Assembly (NCBI GenBank): GCA_023700785.1
Contig: JAMPYH010000091.1
Coordinates: 1 to 8,947, forward strand
DNA length: 8,947 bases
Reading direction: 5' to 3'
From: Candidatus Zixiibacteriota bacterium
GTDB taxonomy: Bacteria; Zixibacteria; MSB-5A5; GN15; FEB-12
Positions 1-6,505 of the stretch are shown here, one piece after another (positions within the stretch are counted from its first letter, which is position 1; each line of letters starts with the position of its first letter). The position numbers and the translations under genes are program-made. The notes below the pieces were generated by a model. It ran no database searches. It was not told where the DNA came from and was given only the letters and a program-made list of their open reading frames with translations.

Positions 1-1
1 C

Positions 2-100
2 ATCGAAGAATACACTCGCCGGTCACAGACGGGGCGGTTCGCTGAGCTTCTCGACCTCGCGGTTGAACGCCGAGTCGCGGCACGGGCTCACCAAGCATAA
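2..100 (+). CDS. Possible 3' end of a convergent plus-strand gene (partial)
   Basis: A plus-strand frame is open from the window edge to a TAA at 98-100 and would encode 32 C-terminal residues. The peptide looks like a charged amphipathic helix (it contains FAELLDLAVERRVAARAHQA). It would converge on the hydrolase gene that ends at 162, leaving a 61-bp gap. An open stretch this short can arise by chance, and another plus-strand frame is also open here. No family can be assigned. The natural protein-like composition is the only positive evidence. Confidence 0.33.
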   Translation: MEEYTRRSQTGRFAELLDLAVERRVAARAHQA

Positions 101-161
101 CCGCTTGCCAGGTCGCGATCACCTGACATGCGGTCGATATCACTGCAGATGCCGAATAGTA

Positions 162-938
162 TTATTGGATAGAAGACTGCGACGATAACCCAAGCACGCG
201 ATGCAGCACCGGCCTCGCCGCTTCAGCCAAAATCTCGTATCCGCGCTCATTTACATGCACCGGATCAACGGCGCACTCTCTCGGCAGGAATCCGTTCTCG
301 TCCTCGATCGACTTAGCGAAGTCGATGAGGGGGAGCTGTTTATCCGAGGCGTATTGGCGGAGCCAATCGTTAAACTCCCGTAACGAGTCAACGACACTGT
401 AATCGGAGATCCGGGCTTCTGCCTTGCCTGCCGGAATGATAGTCGCTGGGATCGCGACGATCCCGTTGGCTGTCGCCAGTTGACAGAGCATGTCCATGGC
501 ATCCTTCAGCGATTGCTGCGACATCTCGGGACGCATATTGATCGAACAAAACTTGATCATGACCGCGCGCGGTTTAAGGTCGATGACATCGCGCTTGAAG
601 CGTGGGAGGAATTGAGGGGCAAGTTGGCCGCCCATGCCGCGGTTGATCGCATGGATCTCGGGAAACGTTGTCTGTAGATCCCATCGGTTGGTGATCGAAG
701 CGCCGAAAAACACCACGCGGAGAGGATCGGTCTTGCCTTCCGCGATCTCTTTCCGAATGGCCGCGGATTCCTCGGCCCAGGGAGTCCGGGGCGGACCCAC
801 CTTGTCGCCGCCAGTCAACTTTCTCTTGAGATCACCGAGTGGATTCCCACCGTACTTGACGTAACTGAAATAACCCCAAACGGCCAAAATATTCACCAGG
901 ATCGAACCGATCAGGACAATCTTCCATATCCAGCTCAT
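162..938 (-). CDS. Membrane-anchored SGNH/GDSL-family hydrolase
   Basis: The protein has 258 residues with the ATG at 938. An N-terminal hydrophobic segment (about residues 4-26) reads as a single membrane anchor or uncleaved signal, followed by an extracytoplasmic SGNH domain. Visible blocks are block I FFGASIT with the nucleophile Ser near 81, block II NRGMGGQ with Gly near 101-104, and block V DPVH with Asp225 and His228. Block III reads CSIN, so the catalytic-site Asn is kept but the usual Gly of GxND is Cys. SGNH enzymes typically remove or transfer acyl groups, and many act on polysaccharides. Placed 7 bp after the acyltransferase gene, it probably edits acyl groups on the glycan made here. 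The frame continues upstream to an ATG at 956 and further to 1067. I prefer 938 because it follows the upstream stop, has AAAGG about 10 nt before it and gives a compact membrane N-terminus. The substrate is unknown. Confidence 0.85.
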   Translation of the reverse strand: MSWIWKIVLIGSILVNILAVWGYFSYVKYGGNPLGDLKRKLTGGDKVGPPRTPWAEESAAIRKEIAEGKTDPLRVVFFGASITNRWDLQTTFPEIHAINRGMGGQLAPQFLPRFKRDVIDLKPRAVMIKFCSINMRPEMSQQSLKDAMDMLCQLATANGIVAIPATIIPAGKAEARISDYSVVDSLREFNDWLRQYASDKQLPLIDFAKSIEDENGFLPRECAVDPVHVNERGYEILAEAARPVLHRVLGLSSQSSIQ

Positions 939-945
939 CGACAAT

Positions 946-1617
946 CTACCTTTCATGTGAAGTATCAAGACTGACTTTCCGCGCCGGATTTCCCATGACA
1001 GTGACACCATCCGGGACATCCTTATATACGACACTGCCGGCGGCGACCGTACAATTCTTGCCGACATGGGCCATCAAAATGGCATCCTGGCCGATCCATG
1101 AATTGTCGCCAACCGTAATCGTCTCTACTGTTATAAGAGAATGCTGTCCGGCCAGTCGTTGTTCCGGCGAGCCGTGACCGTATTTACCTGAGATAATGGA
1201 AACGCCACTGGCGATCAAAACACTGCTGCCGATATCCGCGTAGCCGATGCGGGAGAAGGCTCCGACCACGGTCTTCGCTCCGATCGTTGTCCCTCGATGC
1301 GCTACCATACTGCCGAAAAGGAAACACGCGTCCGGAGAAATATGGCTGCAAGTGGCCCAATAGAATGCCAGCCGCAGGTACTCGCCGATCGGCGTGGGAA
1401 TGAGCGCAAGCATTTCTCTGCCGCAACCAAAAAACCGCTCGAGTTGACGACGCGGTACCAATCCCTCCAGCCAGGTGAGGATCACCAGCGGTGAGACGAT
1501 GATGATCGCGACGGCCATCACCGCTCGTTTCGCCAATCGCCGCACGGCGAACTTGAGCTGATTCGCGAGGCTGGGTTTTGGCGAGGTTGTCGCGGAGTCA
1601 GTCGATGTTGAGGTCAC
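946..1617 (-). CDS. Left-handed beta-helix (hexapeptide) acyltransferase with N-terminal membrane anchor
   Basis: A 223-residue protein starting at GTG 1617, the first possible start after an in-frame stop at 1627-1629. Residues about 33-50 form a hydrophobic segment (VMAVAIIIVSPLVILTWL). From about residue 92 onward come hexapeptide-repeat coils: HISPDACF, TTIGAKTVVGAFSRIG, ADIGSSVLIASGVSI, ITVGDNSWIGQDAILMAHVG, then the classic end VAAGSVVYKDVPDGVTVMGNPARKV. This end is typical of WcaF/NodL/CysE-style O-acetyltransferases that use acetyl-CoA. It probably acetylates a sugar or lipid-linked glycan at the inner membrane. It has its own N-terminal membrane helix, while many relatives are soluble. 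It lies between two SGNH-type genes, suggesting an acyl-decoration module. Substrate specificity cannot be read from the sequence. Confidence 0.88.
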   Translation of the reverse strand: MTSTSTDSATTSPKPSLANQLKFAVRRLAKRAVMAVAIIIVSPLVILTWLEGLVPRRQLERFFGCGREMLALIPTPIGEYLRLAFYWATCSHISPDACFLFGSMVAHRGTTIGAKTVVGAFSRIGYADIGSSVLIASGVSIISGKYGHGSPEQRLAGQHSLITVETITVGDNSWIGQDAILMAHVGKNCTVAAGSVVYKDVPDGVTVMGNPARKVSLDTSHER

Positions 1618-1657
1618 TGTAGTGAACTACCTGAAGTGATGTTTATTCATGGAGCCG

Positions 1658-1677
1658 ACTGATCCCGGTGGATCAGT
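1658..1677. repeat. Perfect 8-bp hairpin spanning a stop codon
   Basis: ACTGATCC and GGATCAGT pair perfectly around a 4-nt loop. The hairpin covers the TGA (1673-1675) of the secreted SGNH-like gene and runs into the 55-bp gap before the acyltransferase gene. No U-run follows on the transcribed strand, so it is not a standard intrinsic terminator. It could stabilise an mRNA 3' end, weaken transcription or affect coupling to the next gene. Confidence 0.6.
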
Positions 1678-2776
1678 TGCCGGCGATGTATCGAGAAATC
1701 AGGTCCATGACATCCGCGGCCGTCGCACGGCCCTCGCGGAAGTCCTTGATCTTGAGATCGATATCTGAACGAGTGACGATCCCGGCTTCCTGCTGAAGCA
1801 GTTTTAACGTAACTGCTTTAATATTGGCGACCAGGGCGTCCTGCGCGATCCCCTGACCCAGTTCACTCAAGTGTGAGGCACCGTCCTGAGCCCAGTAGCT
1901 TTGCTTGAGACAGTACTTGTCAATATTGTTGCCGGTCTCGATCAACGTCGTGTAGTATTCGATCGGAAAGAAGTTCTGCTTGGCCGGTGGTGACGGCAAC
2001 TCGGCCATCAACGTGTCACGGAACCAGTTGGCCAGGCGCCACACCAGTTTATTGCGAGTAGAATCGGCGCCGTCGTGGTTGCGCACCAGCGGTGTGCCGA
2101 AGTCCGCCACGAAATTGTAATCAGCGGAGTGTTTCAGCACGGTGTCACGGATAGCTCGATACCATCCTTTGATCTTGTCCGCCCGAGCCTGGTTGAAAAC
2201 TTCATTGGTCGCCGGATCGGTCATCCAGCACGCGTACGGATTCTTGGCGATAACCAGATCGTATTTCTCCCAGGAGGTATCGGCTGCATTCGTGGCGCTG
2301 TTGCGAACCTTGTGGCTGCGGAAAACATCGTATGCGTAGGTACCGCGGTCGGTAGATTGAGCGCGTGAAGCGTCACTAAAGAGATTGAGTAGCGGGCATC
2401 CCGTGTTATAGTAGATCTTAAACGAGTTTCCCTGGTAGTAGTCGGATGATACCGTGACCTCGCCGCAATCTCCTGTGTAGCTGGTCTGACTGAGACGTAC
2501 CCCTGGCACGCCATTCAGATCGCCCTGACGAAATACAAAAGTGGCGCGCAGAGTATCAGTAGGGCCCGTCAGGGTGGTAACGCTTAAGGTATCCAAGACA
2601 TCACGAATATTGCGCGGCGCACCGCCAAGCCGCGGATCCACGCAATTCTGGCAGATCGAGAGCCCCACCGATCTATGCAGATAAAGAACTGAGATGCGTT
2701 TATATGTTGTCGCCGCTGACACGAGCGACGGTAAAAGCAACATAAGCGCCATAATGGTGAGATGTCTGAATTTCAT
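1673..2776 (-). CDS. Secreted SGNH-like protein, divergent type, possible glycan esterase
   Basis: With the ATG at 2776 the protein has 367 residues and a clear signal peptide (MKFRHLTIMALMLLLPSLVS, cut near residue 20-22). GGAG lies about 7 nt before this ATG; the frame extends upstream to a TTG at 2836 but that would bury the signal peptide. Near the mature N-terminus, VLYLHRSVG (30-38) resembles the HxSxG form of block I found in some SGNH-like families instead of GDSL. DLVIAKNPYACW (173-184) sits where block III is expected. DGASHLSELG (298-307) fits the DxxH-type block V (spaced Asp298-His302). The C-terminus (about 336-367) is a short charged helical segment, DLKIKDFREGRATAADVMDL, after a linker. 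There are several Cys residues, which suits export. A role in glycan de-acylation or binding is inferred from context; family membership is tentative. It is the first gene after the 275-bp gap, so it may head its own transcript. Confidence 0.82.
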   Translation of the reverse strand: MKFRHLTIMALMLLLPSLVSAATTYKRISVLYLHRSVGLSICQNCVDPRLGGAPRNIRDVLDTLSVTTLTGPTDTLRATFVFRQGDLNGVPGVRLSQTSYTGDCGEVTVSSDYYQGNSFKIYYNTGCPLLNLFSDASRAQSTDRGTYAYDVFRSHKVRNSATNAADTSWEKYDLVIAKNPYACWMTDPATNEVFNQARADKIKGWYRAIRDTVLKHSADYNFVADFGTPLVRNHDGADSTRNKLVWRLANWFRDTLMAELPSPPAKQNFFPIEYYTTLIETGNNIDKYCLKQSYWAQDGASHLSELGQGIAQDALVANIKAVTLKLLQQEAGIVTRSDIDLKIKDFREGRATAADVMDLISRYIAGN

Positions 2777-2803
2777 ATGCTGTCTCCGCGTCTGTTTCCT
2801 GAA

Positions 2804-2829
2804 GGATCTCAAAGATCTCCCGGATCTCC
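2804..2829. repeat. Three tandem 9-bp GATCTC repeats in the leader of the SGNH-like gene
   Basis: GGATCTC, AGATCTCC and GGATCTCC begin at 2804, 2813 and 2822, an exact 9-bp spacing. On the transcribed strand each copy contains a GAGATC core lying 28-53 nt upstream of the ATG at 2776. The copies lie inside the upstream part of the open frame that I judge non-coding. They could be a leader element or simply a small slippage repeat. Confidence 0.45.
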
Positions 2830-2831
2830 TG

Positions 2832-2875
2832 GCCAACTAATGACTTACTAAATATGTTGGCGCTATTTGACTTAC
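2832..2875. promoter_or_regulatory. Nested direct and inverted repeats upstream of the SGNH-like gene
   Basis: TGACTTAC occurs twice, at 2841-2848 and 2868-2875, with starts 27 bp apart. GCCAAC (2832-2837) and GTTGGC (2856-2861) form an inverted repeat with an 18-bp spacer that encloses one of the direct copies. The arrangement suits protein binding sites or a leader hairpin. The words are short and may be coincidental. Confidence 0.3.
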
Positions 2876-2913
2876 AGAGTTAATCAGGCTTACTCCAAAT
2901 GAAAGACCCGTAG

Positions 2914-2938
2914 GATAGTACAATTATCGGTCTGTCAA
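2914..2938 (-). promoter_or_regulatory. Possible sigma-70-type promoter for the downstream three-gene group
   Basis: On the minus strand TTGACA (2933-2938), a perfect -35 word, is followed after a short 15-bp spacer by TATCCT, a partial -10 match. It lies about 140 bp before the ATG at 2776 in the longest gene-free stretch of the window. The -35 word overlaps the end of a perfect dyad. The -10 is weak and the spacer suboptimal, so this is a suggestion only. Confidence 0.35.
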
Positions 2939-2958
2939 TTCTCCAAATTAGGAGAATT
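2937..2958. promoter_or_regulatory. Perfect dyad AATTCTCC-N6-GGAGAATT, operator-like
   Basis: AATTCTCC (2937-2944) and GGAGAATT (2951-2958) are exact inverted copies separated by 6 bp. The last two bases on the minus strand are the first two of the TTGACA -35 word. A dimeric regulator bound here would block or influence that promoter. It could also form an RNA hairpin at the end of the upstream transcript, but no U-run follows. The regulator is unknown. Confidence 0.5.
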
Positions 2959-2961
2959 TAA

Positions 2962-2995
2962 CGGCTCCAAGGCCGGCACGATAATATCCGAGCCG
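2962..2995 (-). terminator. Weak terminator-like hairpin after the Wzy-family gene
   Basis: On the minus strand CGGCTC and GAGCCG pair across a 22-nt loop and are followed by TTAAATT. The stem starts 57 nt after the TAG of the Wzy-family gene. The loop is long and the T-rich tract short and broken, so it may not terminate efficiently. With the adjacent dyad it makes this gap the most likely transcript boundary in the window. Confidence 0.28.
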
Positions 2996-3051
2996 CTGCG
3001 CTGGCGAACGTTCGAGTCCAATATACTGCAACTGAGCTACTTTTGCCAAGA

Positions 3052-4503
3052 CTATAGACTTGATTGAGTTGAGCCAGGACTTGGCTCAAACGAAACAGTT
3101 TGACCTTCAGCCGTCTCGTTGACTATTCCTGCTCTTTCAGAGCGCTCAATCTTCAGCAGACATGCGGTCAGAGCAGAGATCACGAACCAACTGTACCGGA
3201 ATAAGTTATGACCGCCAAGCCCAAGCACAAGGAGGATAATGAGTTGTGTCTTTAGAGACAAGGCAAGATTGGACATGAATGGGTCGTCCTGTGAATCATA
3301 CTTTCGCCTCAGTCTCGCGAGGTGATAAACTAGCAGGGCAATCCATGTTATGAAGCCGATAATGCCCACCAATCCTACCTCGCCACAGAGCTGGCCAATC
3401 AGACTGTGGGCCGGAATCCACCATGTTGGGTCAAAATAAGTGCCGGCGACCCATCCAAAATTCCCGAGCCCGTATCCGGTCAATGGCCTTGTGGCCAACA
3501 TCCTGAATCCGATCTTCATCCCGACAATTCGGCTGGACGCAGATGCCGACGCCCCGGTGCGATCTTCGACCGGGGTCAGCTCCTTGGTACTGATAAATCG
3601 CTCCTGGTATTGTTGGGGCATGATGAACCAGATACAGGTCAACAGGACGGAACTGACTATAAAATTCCTCGCTCGGTGCTTACTCTGCCACATTACCAAA
3701 ATAAAAAACACCAGAGTCGCACCCATGCCGGTTCGAGAACCGGTCAGGATCAGATTCCAGAGCATGATCGCCATGCCGCCTACGAGGACCCAGCGATAAA
3801 TGGCGCGCAGTTCTCTGCTGTAAAAATAGAACAGAAATGGAAGAGAGCAGATCAGCGTTGCCGCGAGTGAGTTTGGCGCGCCGTAGGAGCTGTCCGGCCC
3901 CAGCGCCCGCCATATCCCCATGCGGTATTGACGATGCCCGGTATAGTATCCATACACGGAGTACGTCGAGTAAAAGATCGTGAGGGCTATGATCCAGATC
4001 AGGTACCAACGCAATTGTTTCCGATCCTCGATGACCGCACCGACAATAAAGTGCAGGAGCGCGAGTTTCAGGGCATCCTGGTACTCGACCCAGGATTCAT
4101 CAACGTTGATGGAAAACACGACGGTAAAGGCGATCATCGCCATGTAGATGATCAGCGTTTTATCTATGCTGGTCCAATTGAGCTTTACCGAGTGACGAAC
4201 ATGCTTGTGCAAAAGGACGCTGATGAGCAGCAATATGGCGATCGGCCGCTCCATCGGCACCGGGATCGCCGACAGTACGCCCAGCCATTCCTGGGGTCGT
4301 ATCAACAGAAAGACGGTGTAAATATACAGGCCAAGCATGGGACTGTAAAAGATCAACCCGGCGAAACAGACTGCCGCGATCAGCAGGAACGGGACATAGT
4401 AGAATTCGGTGATGAGAAAGAACGGCGACAACGCCGAGATCAGAATGACCGCGGCATAAAGCAGCGTTTTAGTAGTAATGATCGTGCGTGGAGTTTCAGC
4501 CAT
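3052..4503 (-). CDS. Polytopic O-antigen polymerase/ligase family protein (Wzy_C type)
   Basis: The protein has 483 residues from the ATG at 4503. About ten or more hydrophobic segments are visible, including residues 13-31, 36-67, 86-98, 116-131, 166-184, 213-227, 238-254, 261-271, 281-295, 374-394 and 419-452. The Wzy/WaaL signature is present: NSLAATLICSLPFLFYF (211-227), LTGSRTGMG (253-261), then a periplasmic loop with GYGLGNFG and PAHSLIGQLCGEVGLVGIIG (364-383). Such proteins polymerise undecaprenyl-linked repeat units or transfer the glycan to an acceptor. Related O-ligases are common in exosortase-associated polysaccharide loci, which fits the EpsI gene here. The open frame extends upstream to 4647, but that part overlaps the epimerase gene in another frame and reads as a polar shadow. 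From 4503 the gap to the epimerase stop is 31 bp. Polymerase versus ligase cannot be settled by sequence alone. Confidence 0.88.
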   Translation of the reverse strand: MAETPRTIITTKTLLYAAVILISALSPFFLITEFYYVPFLLIAAVCFAGLIFYSPMLGLYIYTVFLLIRPQEWLGVLSAIPVPMERPIAILLLISVLLHKHVRHSVKLNWTSIDKTLIIYMAMIAFTVVFSINVDESWVEYQDALKLALLHFIVGAVIEDRKQLRWYLIWIIALTIFYSTYSVYGYYTGHRQYRMGIWRALGPDSSYGAPNSLAATLICSLPFLFYFYSRELRAIYRWVLVGGMAIMLWNLILTGSRTGMGATLVFFILVMWQSKHRARNFIVSSVLLTCIWFIMPQQYQERFISTKELTPVEDRTGASASASSRIVGMKIGFRMLATRPLTGYGLGNFGWVAGTYFDPTWWIPAHSLIGQLCGEVGLVGIIGFITWIALLVYHLARLRRKYDSQDDPFMSNLALSLKTQLIILLVLGLGGHNLFRYSWFVISALTACLLKIERSERAGIVNETAEGQTVSFEPSPGSTQSSL

Positions 4504-4534
4504 GCGTGTACCCAGGAAGGTAGTTCGACTTCGG

Positions 4535-5494
4535 TTACTTCTCTCCCCCGCGGGACAAATACCACTCCACGAATATCCTGATGCCGTCCTGAATGGAGAC
4601 TTTGGGGTCAAAGCCCAACATTTGGCGAGCTTTCGTGATATCCGCAAACGTTTGTTCGACGTCCCCGGCCTGATGCTCCAGGCGAACTACGCGCGCCTTC
4701 TTCCCAAGCGCCAGCTCTATGGTTCGTACGAGCTCTTCCAGTTCTATGGTATCAGAGCGGCCAAGATTGAATACCTCATAGCCATATTCGGCTTTTCGGC
4801 AGGCCAAAATACCGGCAACGATGTCATCAATGAACGTATAGTCCCGTCGGCTGCGTCCGGTCCCAAAGACTCGGATCTCCTCGCCTTTTGCGATCTTATC
4901 GGTGAAATGATGTATTGCCATCTCCGGTCGTTGTCGCGGTCCATAAACCGTAAAGAAGCGCAGACAGGCAGACTTGATTCCGTACAGGTGGTGATAGGTA
5001 TATACCATCAACTCGCCGGATTTCTTGGTAGAAGCATAGGGGGAAATTGGATGGTCAACGGGATCGGACTCGCTAAACGGCACCTTGGGGTTGTTTCCGT
5101 ACACGGAAGAAGACGACGCAAAGATCATTTGCCTGACACCAAAGCGCCGACAGTTCTCCAGCAGATTCATCGTACCGATCAGATTGACTTCCTGATACAG
5201 TACCGGATCTTTGATCGACGGTCGAACGCCGGCCATGGCGGCCAAATGAATAATTTCGGTGAAATCACTCTGTTTAAAAGCCGCCGACACGACCTCGGCA
5301 TCACGAATGTCGCCTTCGATCAGTCGATAATTGACATGGTCAAGATGACGCCCGACATTTTTCCGCTTGATGGCAGGATCGTAAAACGTATTGAAATTAT
5401 CCAGCGCCGTGACAGTGTGTCCCGACTCAAGCAGCCTCTCCACGACATGGGATCCAATGAAGCCGGCTCCCCCGGTTACCAGTATATTTGCCAT
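4535..5494 (-). CDS. NAD-dependent sugar-nucleotide epimerase, UDP-glucuronate 4-epimerase-like (SDR)
   Basis: A full-length extended SDR of 319 residues. The NAD-binding GGAGFIG motif is at 8-14, followed by LDNFNTFYD (31-39). HLAAMAGVRPSI (83-94) and SSSSVYG (127-133) contribute the active-site region, with the catalytic pair Tyr153 and Lys157 in YASTK. FFTVYGPRQRPEMA (180-193) and RDYTFIDDI (217-225) are typical of the UDP-glucuronate 4-epimerase (LspL/CapI-like) branch. It probably makes UDP-galacturonate or a related sugar for the glycan. UDP-glucose or UDP-GlcNAc 4-epimerase activity, or a decarboxylase relative, is possible. AAGGA lies 5 nt before the ATG, supporting the start. It is soluble and cytoplasmic, and the 93-bp upstream gap has no convincing promoter. 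Confidence 0.88.
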   Translation of the reverse strand: MANILVTGGAGFIGSHVVERLLESGHTVTALDNFNTFYDPAIKRKNVGRHLDHVNYRLIEGDIRDAEVVSAAFKQSDFTEIIHLAAMAGVRPSIKDPVLYQEVNLIGTMNLLENCRRFGVRQMIFASSSSVYGNNPKVPFSESDPVDHPISPYASTKKSGELMVYTYHHLYGIKSACLRFFTVYGPRQRPEMAIHHFTDKIAKGEEIRVFGTGRSRRDYTFIDDIVAGILACRKAEYGYEVFNLGRSDTIELEELVRTIELALGKKARVVRLEHQAGDVEQTFADITKARQMLGFDPKVSIQDGIRIFVEWYLSRGGEK

Positions 5495-5587
5495 GATTGT
5501 CCTTCTACCAAGGGATTGCGCAAACGGTCAGGCCAGTTCAGCCGAAGGTACATCGGGTCGATAACCTGTGTCGGGCAGGACGCACGA

Positions 5588-6460
5588 TCACTTGACCAGC
5601 ATCAGTTTTCCACGGCTGGCCGAAGTGCCGGAGCTCAGTCGATAGAAGTAAACGCCTGACCCCGTTCCCGCGGCAGGTTCCCATGCCCACAAGCCGTCGA
5701 CGGCATCAATATCGCGACTCCCGTGGTACACCAGTTGGCCCAGTTGATTGTACACGTCCAGATCTATTGAGCCGATTGTCATATTTGCGCCGCTGTACCT
5801 AATGGTCACCGCGCCATTGAACGGATTGGGGTACGCGGAACTGATGAGATATTCGCGGGGCAGCGGGTCGTTGCCTGCATCGTCCTCATCATCATTTCCC
5901 CCGCCTTGATCATCTTCGCCGCCAGTGTCGAGACTGAATAGGATTGACGCAGGTTCGCCAACGGCGAATAGCCCGCCAACGGCATCGCCGTAACAGACCA
6001 TCGTGTGCAGGGGAAGTTCAAATTGCGCGGCACTGGCGCAGGTAATCGCGATTGTCAACTCCAGTGTATCGCCAGGTGCGAGCACCAGATCGATAGCAGA
6101 GCCATCCTGGGCGTCAAACACCCAGTGATGTACCGAGTAACCGGCGATCACAGATCCTGCGGGAAGTACTTGATACTGGGTGGGGACTGGCGAGCGGTTC
6201 ACTGTCGCCAGGTAGCCGCGGACCACAAACGCGGTCGGCAAATTGTCTGATAGATAGAGCCCCACAAACTGGTGGTTCGATCTATTGATGATCCGTCGGG
6301 AGATTACGACAGTGTCGACAACAGTGGCTATAGTGTCGCTTTGAACATATTCAACCGTCACCGATTGACCGGCAGGGACAACTTCGTCCTCAGACGCGCA
6401 AATGACCGGAGACAAGCCCCAGAGGCCCACGCCGACCACGAACAAAGCCAGTTTGCGCAC
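5588..6460 (-). CDS. Secreted protein with paralogue domain and T9SS-type C-terminal sorting tail
   Basis: A 290-residue protein starting at GTG 6460. GGAGG lies 6 nt before this GTG, and the resulting MRK start plus signal peptide (to about residue 23) matches the neighbouring paralogue. An earlier GTG at 6484 lacks both features. Residues about 26-177 form a beta-rich domain shared with the upstream gene: VVPAG, then GLYLSDNLP at 67-75 and ELPLHTMVCYGD at 148-159. It resembles DUF11-like secreted beta-sandwich modules. A very acidic Gly/Asp/Asn linker (178-199) follows. Residues 203-290 are a type A sorting domain, with AYPNPFNGAVTIRY at 209-222, LDVYNQLGQLV at 234-244, GSGVYFYRL at 267-275 and a final KLMLVK. 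In T9SS bacteria such tails direct export and surface attachment. The function is unknown; a cell-surface or glycan-associated role is inferred from context. Confidence 0.85.
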   Translation of the reverse strand: MRKLALFVVGVGLWGLSPVICASEDEVVPAGQSVTVEYVQSDTIATVVDTVVISRRIINRSNHQFVGLYLSDNLPTAFVVRGYLATVNRSPVPTQYQVLPAGSVIAGYSVHHWVFDAQDGSAIDLVLAPGDTLELTIAITCASAAQFELPLHTMVCYGDAVGGLFAVGEPASILFSLDTGGEDDQGGGNDDEDDAGNDPLPREYLISSAYPNPFNGAVTIRYSGANMTIGSIDLDVYNQLGQLVYHGSRDIDAVDGLWAWEPAAGTGSGVYFYRLSSGTSASRGKLMLVK

Positions 6461-6505
6461 CGCATCCCTCCGCGCTGTGGCCACACGTCCTATTGGATAT
6501 CAAAG

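Noticed and set aside
3001..3060. A tRNA gene, suggested by GTAGCTCAGTTG and GTTCGAGTCCA
   Set aside because: The D-arm-like and T-arm-like words lie on opposite strands only about 10 bp apart, and there is no anticodon arm or acceptor stem.
3928..4581. A 217-residue plus-strand open frame opposite the Wzy-family gene
   Set aside because: It is rich in Asp, Gln, Arg and Gly, as expected for the reverse complement of membrane-helix codons, and no coding signal supports it.
4504..4647. A 48-residue N-terminal extension of the Wzy-family protein
   Set aside because: It overlaps the well-supported epimerase coding sequence in another frame, is polar, and precedes a good membrane-protein start at 4503.
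4478..5659. A 393-residue plus-strand open frame opposite the epimerase gene
   Set aside because: It is antisense to a clear SDR enzyme with all family motifs, and its translation shows no recognisable domain; it is a shadow frame.
6461..6484. An earlier GTG start for the protein with the sorting tail
   Set aside because: The GTG at 6460 has a GGAGG ribosome-binding site and gives an MRK signal peptide matching the paralogue; the earlier start would place that binding site inside the coding region.
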